Origin: an uncultured bacterium
GTDB taxonomy: Bacteria; Cyanobacteriota; Vampirovibrionia; Gastranaerophilales; Gastranaerophilaceae
NCBI GenBank assembly: GCA_949299935.1
Contig: CASGCE010000001.1
Coordinates: forward strand, 1-57,979
Length of the DNA stretch: 57,979 nucleotides
Reading direction: 5' to 3'
The translations under genes were made by a program, and so were the position numbers. The notes under the pieces were generated by a model. The model had not been told where the DNA came from. It ran no database searches and saw nothing but the letters and a program-made list of their open reading frames with translations. Below are positions 44,067 to 50,432 of the stretch, one piece after another (the first letter of the stretch is position 1; each line of letters opens with the position of its first letter).

Positions 44067-44264
44067 TTAGTCTATTTGTAAGCTGAGTTCATCAACGTAC
44101 TCATATATTTGTTCACTTTTTTTAATAATGACGTCGATAAGTGTAAGTGCATAATATGGTACTTCATTTTTTTGTGTACAATTTTCCAATACGTCTGCTA
44201 TACAGTTTTGTAACTCGACTACTTCACTTAATTTTAACAGCCATTCTTCTATTTCATTCTTCAT
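44067..44264 (-). CDS. Tiny helical protein of unknown function
   Basis: A 65-residue acidic, all-helical protein, [20 protein letters not shown] onward, with GAGG 8 bases before the ATG. It is divergent from the AbrB-like gene at 44422. It resembles the protein at 46494 in size, helical content and a shared NEVP segment after a Cys-containing stretch. Both neighbours are small DNA-binding regulators. No function is known. Confidence 0.6.
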   Translation of the reverse strand: MKNEIEEWLLKLSEVVELQNCIADVLENCTQKNEVPYYALTLIDVIIKKSEQIYEYVDELSLQID

Positions 44265-44334
44265 AATAATTCCTCTTTTTTATATTAACTTGTTTTTTAT
44301 TTTTTGTCAAGAGGGTTAAATAATCTAATTTTAG

Positions 44335-44415
44335 TATTATATTGTATGGTTAAATGTAAGATTAGAAATAATTATAAATCTATAATATTATATTGTCAAG
44401 TTATATGTAAGATTA
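44335..44415. promoter_or_regulatory. Direct repeat upstream of the AbrB-like gene
   Basis: Two 30-base copies, 44335-44364 and 44386-44415, match at 26 of 30 positions; both begin TATTATATTGT and end ATGTAAGATTA. The second ends 6 bases before the ATG at 44422. They probably bind the AbrB-like protein itself or another regulator controlling the divergent pair. Confidence 0.55.
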
Positions 44416-44421
44416 ATTGTC

Positions 44422-44589
44422 ATGGATAGAAAATTAATAAGAAACGGTAATGGTTGGGCTTTAACCTTAAATAAAACAATTTTAAACTTATTGAAAATTA
44501 CACCTGATGTGGATATGGTTGAATATACTATAGAGGGTGATAAACTTATTATTACCAAAAGCCCCAATAAAAGAGCGGATAAAAAATAA
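44422..44589 (+). CDS. AbrB/MazE-type DNA-binding protein
   Basis: A 55-residue protein, MDRKLIRNGNGWALTLNKTI then LKITPDVDMVEYTIEGDKLI, with the swapped-hairpin AbrB/SpoVT signature (R-x-G-N-x-x-x-L-x-L, D-x-V-E, D-x-L-I-I). Such proteins are often antitoxins or transition-state regulators. No toxin-like gene follows; bioD-like begins 63 bases later. Direct repeats in its upstream region suggest self-regulation. Confidence 0.8.
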   Translation: MDRKLIRNGNGWALTLNKTILNLLKITPDVDMVEYTIEGDKLIITKSPNKRADKK

Positions 44590-44652
44590 ATTTACTCATA
44601 ACATTTGTTAAAACAGGCATTGTAATAACTTATTTTATGCTAGTATAAAACT

Positions 44653-45372
44653 ATGTTAGAGTTATTTGTATCCGGAGCGGAAAAAAACAGCGGCAAAACA
44701 TTTGTAACAGCCGGACTTGCTGCCACTATGCAGAGTCTTGGATATTCTACATGTGTGTATAAACCTGTTCAAACAGGCGCAATCGAAAAAAGTGGATTTA
44801 TTCAGGCACCGGATTTGGCTTTTGTTAAATTTATCGATCCTTATATAAAAACTTATTTTTCATATCTTTTAAAAAGTGATGCCATACCTTTGATTGCGGC
44901 TGAACTTGAGTATACATGTATCAATAAAGATATAATTTATCAAGACTATACAAGTATAAAACGTGAATTTGAATGTACCTTAACTGATGGGACTTTAGGT
45001 CTTGCAACTCCGTTAGCAGATAATTTTTTAGAACAGGATATGGTGAAAATGCTTCAAGTTCCTGTTTTGTTGGTTGTATCTCCTTCTGAAAATTCAGTGA
45101 ACAGCACGCTTACCAATATTAATCAGGCTGTGGTTTCCGGAGTGCAAATACGCGGTGTGATTATCAATGATTGCCCTGAAGTTATTCATGATCTGAATAT
45201 CAAATCGATGCCTAAATTGATTGAAAAATACACTGATACGAAAATTTTGGGTGTTATGCCCCATATAGAAAATTTGAAAAATATTAACCCTAATGATTTG
45301 ATATCAAATGTTTTGACAGGAATTGATATCGAAAGTGTTTTTGATGTCAAAATTGCTAAACTTGAGTTATAA
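44653..45372 (+). CDS. bioD: Dethiobiotin synthetase-like protein
   Basis: A 239-residue P-loop protein of the BioD family, which closes the ureido ring in biotin synthesis using ATP and CO2. The P-loop is SGAEKNSGKTFVTAGL and the KPVQTG segment matches the family. The usual EGAGG motif is replaced by TDGTLGLATPL at about residues 112-122, so activity is uncertain. No other biotin genes are nearby. TGC-TAGTAT lies 6 bases before the ATG, indicating a leaderless start. It converges on the gene at 45367. Confidence 0.78.
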   Translation: MLELFVSGAEKNSGKTFVTAGLAATMQSLGYSTCVYKPVQTGAIEKSGFIQAPDLAFVKFIDPYIKTYFSYLLKSDAIPLIAAELEYTCINKDIIYQDYTSIKREFECTLTDGTLGLATPLADNFLEQDMVKMLQVPVLLVVSPSENSVNSTLTNINQAVVSGVQIRGVIINDCPEVIHDLNIKSMPKLIEKYTDTKILGVMPHIENLKNINPNDLISNVLTGIDIESVFDVKIAKLEL

Positions 45373-45876
45373 AATTTCATCTGTAAAATCAACAGCAGGA
45401 CTATGTTCTTTTATAATTTTGTCTATTTCATCTCTTGCTTCAAGTTTTGAGGTTAGCTCTTTTTTTTCAAGATTGTATTTTTTACAAAGTTTTTCGTAAT
45501 AATAAAGCTGTTTTTTGGTAGGAGTTTCTTTTGACATTTTAACTTCTTTTAAAAATTCGCGCTTCTTTTTCTCAAACGCTTTTTGGGCTTGGATTATGGG
45601 CTCTTGCGATTTTTTATAATCGTAATATTTTTTGCATTCTTTTAAATATTTTTCGGTATCTTTAAGAAACTGTTCATCATCAAGTAAATTTTCCAAAAAT
45701 CCAAACCTTGAGTTATTTATTTCAAGATAATATTTCTCATCTTCAATAAATTTTTCCATGATTTCATCAGTGGAAAGTTCAGGCAATTTTTTTACTAACG
45801 CACGCAAAAAATTACACAAAGCGGACTTTTGTGTTTTTGATAAATCAAGATAAATCTGCTTTTTTATCTCGTACAT
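45367..45876 (-). CDS. Hypothetical coiled-coil protein
   Basis: A 169-residue soluble, charged and largely helical protein. Helical blocks include YLKECKKYYDYKKSQEPIIQ and AFEKKKREFLKEVKMSK. A segment TPTKKQLYYYEKLCKKYNLE resembles the short PTxKQL helix pair seen in some DNA-related proteins, a weak hint. GAGGT precedes the ATG. It overlaps bioD-like by six bases at the 3' end. Confidence 0.7.
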   Translation of the reverse strand: MYEIKKQIYLDLSKTQKSALCNFLRALVKKLPELSTDEIMEKFIEDEKYYLEINNSRFGFLENLLDDEQFLKDTEKYLKECKKYYDYKKSQEPIIQAQKAFEKKKREFLKEVKMSKETPTKKQLYYYEKLCKKYNLEKKELTSKLEARDEIDKIIKEHSPAVDFTDEIL

Positions 45877-45976
45877 ACTACCTCAAAAAAGTATAACGAA
45901 GTATAACTTTCAGAATTTCGCAAACCGGCGGATCATTTCGCCCCCGTGCGGTCCTCATAAAACCGTGCGCATATCC

Positions 45977-46159
45977 CTAACGCGTAAACAAATCTTTGAC
46001 CGAAAATTTGTGTGTTAATTCGGACTTGCCAAATTTCAACAACTTTCTAACAATAGGATTTGTCTGGCGAGACAAACGAGTTTGTTCAGAAACTTCAATT
46101 CCTCTCATCTCTTGAGAATTCTCAATTACTCTTAAGTTTTGATCGTTTCTCTCATCCAT
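45977..46159 (-). CDS. Possible small protein
   Basis: A 60-residue frame, MDERNDQNLRVIENSQEMRG onward, basic towards the C-terminus. Its main support is TATAAT exactly 6 bases before the ATG, the same layout as other leaderless genes here, and GAGG slightly upstream. Immediately past its stop lies a short GC-rich patch (about 45915-45985) unlike the surroundings. It may be a real gene or part of a decayed element. Confidence 0.35.
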   Translation of the reverse strand: MDERNDQNLRVIENSQEMRGIEVSEQTRLSRQTNPIVRKLLKFGKSELTHKFSVKDLFTR

Positions 46160-46264
46160 AACGTAATTATACCTCGTTATATTTTATTAAAGAAATTTGT
46201 TAAGATAAAATTGCGTCTAAAGTATATAAACTTTATATATTGTTACAATTTTATTTATCAGCTA

Positions 46265-46282
46265 TTTTGCATACAAGCAAAA
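46265..46282. promoter_or_regulatory. Operator-like inverted repeat before the first XRE gene
   Basis: TTTTGC and GCAAAA arms separated by 6 bases, the same arms and spacing as the perfect palindrome at 46775-46794 before the second XRE gene. Confidence 0.5.
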
Positions 46283-46314
46283 AAATTCTCAATAAACATC
46301 TTAAAATATTTTAT

Positions 46315-46551
46315 ATGAAGGACAATAGCATAGAATTTCTCATAGAGCTTGGTAACAGAATAAAAACATTAAGACAATCAAGGAAATTAACACTTGAAGC
46401 TTTTTGTTATGTTAATGGTTTGGAGCCTTCTACAGTTATGAGAATTGAAAAAGCACTAACTACGGCGAAGGTTACAACTTTGCTGAAAATTGCTCAGGGT
46501 TTTGATATGTCATTACCGGAGCTTTTGAATATACCGCTTTCTTCACAGTGA
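46315..46551 (+). CDS. XRE-type helix-turn-helix regulator
   Basis: A 78-residue Cro/CI-like DNA-binding protein, started at 46315 (MKDNSIEFLIELGNRIKTLR). The helix-turn-helix is LTLEAFCYVNGLEPSTVMRI, followed by the dimer-side helices (TLLKIAQGFDMSLPELL). An earlier ATG at 46240 would lie upstream of a TAAAAT box 7 bases before 46315. Its 3' end overlaps the convergent gene at 46494 by 58 bases. It is probably one of a pair with the gene at 46826. Confidence 0.85.
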   Translation: MKDNSIEFLIELGNRIKTLRQSRKLTLEAFCYVNGLEPSTVMRIEKALTTAKVTTLLKIAQGFDMSLPELLNIPLSSQ

Positions 46552-46745
46552 TTTATATAATCTGAAGTCTTTTCTTTTAATTTTTCAATGTATTCTAGCA
46601 ATATATATAAAGAATTTTTAATATCATCCCATTCGGGAACTTCATTTTCATTGCCTGATGCACAATATAGTATGTTACAATAACTTTCAACTTCTACAAT
46701 GCTTTCGTAAATTTCTTTGATTTTGTCTTCATTTGTTTCTAGCAT
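46494..46745 (-). CDS. Small helical protein of unknown function
   Basis: An 83-residue acidic helical protein (MLETNEDKIKEIYESIVEVE, NENEVPEWDDIKNSLYILLE) with GGAGGT 5 bases before the ATG. It lies between two XRE-type regulators, divergent from the second. Similar in composition and in the NEVP segment to the protein at 44067, which is divergent from an AbrB-like regulator. Function unknown; a regulator-associated role is inference. Confidence 0.65.
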   Translation of the reverse strand: MLETNEDKIKEIYESIVEVESYCNILYCASGNENEVPEWDDIKNSLYILLEYIEKLKEKTSDYINHCEESGIFKSSGNDISKP

Positions 46746-46774
46746 AATTACCTCCAGTGTTTAAAAATCTTAAC

Positions 46775-46832
46775 TTTTTGCATATATGCAAAAAACACTG
46801 CAATGATAACATTAAAATTGCATGTATGCAAT
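46775..46832. promoter_or_regulatory. Two operator-like palindromes before the second XRE gene
   Basis: The first is a perfect 20-bp palindrome with a TTTTTGCATATATGCAAAAA sequence (46775-46794). The second (46817-46832) has 7-bp arms ATTGCAT and ATGCAAT around GT, and covers the -10 region and the ATG at 46826. Both fit autorepression by an XRE dimer and could also control the divergent gene at 46745. Confidence 0.65.
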
Positions 46833-47077
46833 ATAATAAATCTAAATCTTTACAATTTTTGGGTAAAGCCATAAAATCACTAAGAAATAAACGTAAATGG
46901 AAAAAACAAACATTGGCTTTTTATGTTGGTCTCTCGCCTTCAACAATAAGTCGTATAGAAAGAGGTGAATGTGAACCAAGATATAATACGTTGAAAAATA
47001 TAGCATCTGCTTTTGATTTAAAACTTGCAGAATTTATTAGTTATGTTGAAGATATAGAGAAAAATTTAATAAAATAA
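46826..47077 (+). CDS. XRE-type helix-turn-helix regulator
   Basis: An 83-residue Cro/CI-like protein, started at 46826 (MQYNKSKSLQFLGKAIKSLR), 7 bases after TAAAAT. The helix-turn-helix is KKQTLAFYVGLSPSTISRIE followed by RGECEPRYNTLKNIASAFDL. The start codon lies inside the second of two TGCAT-type palindromes, so the protein probably blocks its own transcription. It is 24 bases upstream of prmC. Confidence 0.87.
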   Translation: MQYNKSKSLQFLGKAIKSLRNKRKWKKQTLAFYVGLSPSTISRIERGECEPRYNTLKNIASAFDLKLAEFISYVEDIEKNLIK

Positions 47078-47101
47078 TTTATTTTATGTTATAAAATTGT
47101 T

Positions 47102-47935
47102 ATGGTAATTCAAGATATTGTAAAAATTTTAACTGACAGTGGAATAGAACCAAATGAGGCTAATATTGAAGTAAAAATGTTAATAGAGCATTTTGCCGGG
47201 TTCGGTGTCAAAGATATTATAATGGGCAAAAAACTTGATGCAGAAAAACTCAAAATTGTTGAAGAAAAAGCAAGGTTAAGAGCCAGAACTCATCAGCCTA
47301 TCCAGCATATAATAGGATTTGCTGATTTTATGGGTGAAAAATTTATTGTGAATGATAATGTTCTTATTCCGCGTGATGAAACTGAGATACTTGTGCGTAA
47401 GTCAGTGGAAATTATCAAAAAAAATAATTTTAAAACGGCATTGGATGTGGGAACAGGTTCAGGCTGTATTGCATGTATGGTTGCAAAGCTTTCTGAATGT
47501 CAAATTATAGGACTTGATATTTCAAAAGAAGCCTTAAATACAGCATTAGATAACGCATCAAGGTTAAATTTATTTAACAAGGCTATTTTTAGGAAATCGG
47601 ATATTTTTTCGAATGTAAAACCGGGTGAGAAATTTGATATTATTATATCTAATCCGCCGTATATTCCCCTGTCTGAAAAGGTTGATATTCAAGAAGAAGT
47701 TAAATTTGACCCTGAGCTTGCATTATTTACATCTGATGAAAAAGGTTTGGAATTTTATCAAAAAATTACAGAACAGGCTCCTGAAATATTAAACAAAGGT
47801 GGGTATCTTGTTTTTGAACTTGGAATAAATCAGGCTGAAGATGTCCGAAAAATATTGGAAGTTAACGGTTTTTCAGAAATTGAGATCATAAAAGATCTCG
47901 CAAATATTGACAGAGTTATTTGCGGAAAAATTTAG
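47102..47935 (+). CDS. prmC: Release factor glutamine methyltransferase
   Basis: A 277-residue SAM-dependent enzyme that methylates the glutamine of the GGQ motif in peptide release factors. Signatures: QPIQHIIGFADFMGEKFIV in the N-terminal domain, LIPRDETEILV, ALDVGTGSGCIACMVA (SAM-binding motif I) and the active-site IIISNPPYIPL. Length is normal. TGT-TATAAA lies 6 bases before the ATG. It overlaps the convergent kinase gene by four bases. Confidence 0.95.
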   Translation: MVIQDIVKILTDSGIEPNEANIEVKMLIEHFAGFGVKDIIMGKKLDAEKLKIVEEKARLRARTHQPIQHIIGFADFMGEKFIVNDNVLIPRDETEILVRKSVEIIKKNNFKTALDVGTGSGCIACMVAKLSECQIIGLDISKEALNTALDNASRLNLFNKAIFRKSDIFSNVKPGEKFDIIISNPPYIPLSEKVDIQEEVKFDPELALFTSDEKGLEFYQKITEQAPEILNKGGYLVFELGINQAEDVRKILEVNGFSEIEIIKDLANIDRVICGKI

Positions 47936-48711
47936 ACACAATTTTCGTAATAGAATTCATCGGGTGCAGTTATTGGGATTTGAAATCCAAGTATATTTTT
48001 TTGCGTTATTGAACTTTCTGCAATAATTTTTCCGTGATGTTTTTCTATGATTTTATTTACTAAATATAAGCTTATTCCTGTGCCTATTTTGTCATATTTT
48101 TGGTTGTGGTATGTGTGAATTTGAAATATTTTTCTCATTTTTTCAGGGTTAATATATCCGCTTTGACTTTCAAATTTTACTAATATGTTGGTATTGTCTT
48201 GTTCAAGATAAATTTTTATTATTGAATTTTTAAAGGCTGTGTTAATTGAATTAAATAAAAGTGTTTGTATTACTTTTTTCAAACGAATTACATCACCTGA
48301 AATTATAGGATTTTTGATTTTAGGAATAATTGCTATTTTTATATTATTTTCTTTTAAAAATAAACGTGTTTTATTAACAATATTTTCGATTATTTTCATT
48401 ACGTTAAAATGTGAATAATTGAGTTCAATATCTTCAACGTCAAATTTATATGTGGAAATTAGCGTCGCAACCATGGTGTACATGTAATTGCAGGACTCAA
48501 GCGTAAGCTTAATCATTTCATTCTGTTCATTACTTAAATTACCAAATTTTCCCTCTGTTAACATGTCCAGTACCCTTATTTGTGCTAATATAGGTGTTTT
48601 TAAATCATGTGTTAAAATCTCTACAAAATTTTTCTTCAAATCTGTTAAGTCAGTATTATTTATTATTCGGGTGCACAAATTTCCACAAATACTTTGTGTA
48701 TCTTTAAACAT
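47932..48711 (-). CDS. Soluble histidine kinase, second copy
   Basis: A 259-residue kinase made of HisKA and HATPase domains only. The phosphoacceptor His is in ILTHDLKTPILAQ (about residue 34), the N-box region is VIQTLLFNSINTAFK and the G-box GTGISLYLVNKII. No sensor domain, membrane helix or adjacent response regulator. The N-box is weaker than in the kinase at 36896. An AAGGCGGA site precedes the ATG. The promoter has the shared 17-bp element (site D). Confidence 0.87.
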   Translation of the reverse strand: MFKDTQSICGNLCTRIINNTDLTDLKKNFVEILTHDLKTPILAQIRVLDMLTEGKFGNLSNEQNEMIKLTLESCNYMYTMVATLISTYKFDVEDIELNYSHFNVMKIIENIVNKTRLFLKENNIKIAIIPKIKNPIISGDVIRLKKVIQTLLFNSINTAFKNSIIKIYLEQDNTNILVKFESQSGYINPEKMRKIFQIHTYHNQKYDKIGTGISLYLVNKIIEKHHGKIIAESSITQKNILGFQIPITAPDEFYYENCV

Positions 48712-48737
48712 AAATCCGCCTTTCTGAAAGTATAATT

Positions 48738-48781
48738 ATTTTATCCAACAACATGGTAAAACTGTATTACCCGGTTGGCTA
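48738..48781 (-). promoter_or_regulatory. Shared 17-bp element, site D, with -10 box
   Basis: Minus strand: TAGCCAACCGGGTAATA (48781-48765), exactly 21 bp, then TAAAAT (48743-48738), about 25 bases before the kinase ATG. No recognisable -35 box. Confidence 0.65.
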
Positions 48782-48832
48782 TAAATAGTTTGACTAGTAA
48801 AATTTTCCACTTGGATATGTTATTATAATCTT

Positions 48833-49363
48833 ATGAAAATTTTTTATGTTGACACTGACAAATATTTGATTGATGATGACTTTCTAAAATCCTTTGGTGA
48901 CAGGAAATTTTTGTCTGAAGAAAAAGAAAGACAACATTGTTTTGGCAGATTGTTGGTTAAAACTACGGCAAAAGATTTTTACAAACTTGAAAATAGCGAC
49001 GTGGAAATAGTTAACAAAAAACCGCGTTTTATAAATAGTAAGCTCCATTTCAGCATTTCTCATTCGGAAAACATAATTCTTGCTGCGTTTGATGAAAATC
49101 CTGTCGGCGCTGATATTGAATTTATGAAAGAAAGAAATTTCAAAGAGTTTTTTGCAAGATATAATTACAAAGGCGAAAATATAACAAAAGAATTATTTTA
49201 TAAATTTTGGACTGAATACGAAGCGGGTATAAAACTTCAAGGTTCACCCAAAATCAAGGTCACATTTCCGTTTAAAGATAATTTTATGATAACGGTCGTC
49301 GGAAATTTTGACAAAAATTACCAAATGTTTGAACTAAATAATAGCGGATTTAACTGTGTCTAA
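48833..49363 (+). CDS. 4'-phosphopantetheinyl transferase
   Basis: A 176-residue Sfp-type enzyme that loads the phosphopantetheine arm from CoA onto carrier proteins. Motifs: LHFSISHSENIILAA, VGADIEFMKERN (Mg and CoA site) and FWTEYEAGIKLQG (catalytic WxxxEAxxK). It is shorter than Sfp, closer to the compact members. TGT-TATTAT lies 6 bases before the ATG. It may serve the acyl carrier protein or a nonribosomal system elsewhere. It converges on the radical SAM gene with a 14-base overlap. Confidence 0.9.
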   Translation: MKIFYVDTDKYLIDDDFLKSFGDRKFLSEEKERQHCFGRLLVKTTAKDFYKLENSDVEIVNKKPRFINSKLHFSISHSENIILAAFDENPVGADIEFMKERNFKEFFARYNYKGENITKELFYKFWTEYEAGIKLQGSPKIKVTFPFKDNFMITVVGNFDKNYQMFELNNSGFNCV

Positions 49364-50153
49364 AATCTATTTTATACTTGAGTTTGTTCTTTCTGCAGTA
49401 TTGCATTATATTGTGTTTTAAGAAAAACCAATATTCCCTGTTTTTCTCCACATAAATTTCTTTGTAGTTCTCGTAATATTCAGTGTAATTTCTTTGTATA
49501 AAATCTAAAATTGTTTTTTTGTATGGTTGTCTTAAATTTAAGTTTTCAAACCAGTATTCATTAATATAATCTTTTGAGGTTTCTATAATTTCTTCAAAGT
49601 CAGTTATGTAAGGAAATATTGGTGATACGGAAAGAATTGTATATATTCCTTCATCATGTAGTTTTTGTAATGCTGCCAATCTGCCTTGTATTGAAGTTGT
49701 GTTTTCACAACCTTTAACAAAATTTTCATCTAATGTATTAATTGAAATTACAACATTTGCTTTCATGTCTTTTATAATATCAATATCTCTTAAAACAAGG
49801 TCGGATCTCGTACATATAGTTAAATTACATCCGATTTCATGTAATTTTTCAAGTATGAAACGGGTATTTTTATATTCCTTTTCAACCGGATTATAAGGAT
49901 CTGTTACTGTACTCATTAAAATGTTACGGTCTTTAACGGTTCTTTTTGTTCTAACTACACCATCCCAACGTTTTACATCAATAAATTCACCCCATAGTTC
50001 TCCGGTATGGTTTGTAAACTGTTGCATGAAACAGGCATGACAGTATAAACATCCGCTGGCACATCCCGTGTAAGGATTTATTACGTAACTGTATCCTTTG
50101 AATGATGTTTTTGAAAAAATATTACCTACAGATATTTCTTTAATGTTTAACAT
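49350..50153 (-). CDS. Radical SAM protein, SPL/Rv2578c-like
   Basis: A 267-residue radical SAM enzyme. The cluster motif is GCASGCLYCHACF (C-x3-C-x2-C) in the context YVINPYTGCASGC typical of the Rv2578c / spore photoproduct lyase-related group often annotated DNA repair photolyase. Further family stretches are ILMSTVTDPYNPVEKEYKNT and LTICTRSDLVLRDIDIIKDM. The substrate is unproven. TATAAT lies 6 bases before the ATG with no ribosome binding site. Confidence 0.9.
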   Translation of the reverse strand: MLNIKEISVGNIFSKTSFKGYSYVINPYTGCASGCLYCHACFMQQFTNHTGELWGEFIDVKRWDGVVRTKRTVKDRNILMSTVTDPYNPVEKEYKNTRFILEKLHEIGCNLTICTRSDLVLRDIDIIKDMKANVVISINTLDENFVKGCENTTSIQGRLAALQKLHDEGIYTILSVSPIFPYITDFEEIIETSKDYINEYWFENLNLRQPYKKTILDFIQRNYTEYYENYKEIYVEKNREYWFFLKHNIMQYCRKNKLKYKIDFRHS

Positions 50154-50432
50154 AATTGTATTATAGTTTTTTCTTTTTATTTTGTCTATTACTAAGCACT
50201 TAAGATTTATTTAAACACAAATAGCATTAAAATGAAACTATAGTTAATAAAAATTAATTTATAAGTTAATTTTTAAATCAAAAAAAATTATTTTTTATCT
50301 TGATTTTAAAGATATCAAATCATGTTTTAGAATTTAAACATTATATTTTGAATGATATAGTTTAAAAATAGTATTGAAGAATGAGGGGAAAAAGCTATAA
50401 TTATAATAAATATATATTAGGAGATTGATAAA

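Noticed and set aside
44422-45372. AbrB-like gene as an antitoxin with bioD as partner
   Set aside because: The bioD-like gene has its own -10 box at its start and belongs to a biosynthetic family; no toxin-like gene is adjacent.
46267-46832. Integron attC sites or Xer dif sites around the poly-G cassettes and XRE palindromes
   Set aside because: The repeats lack the RYYYAAC/GTTRRRY core of attC and the 28-bp dif layout. Two Xer genes are in the window but not beside any matching site.
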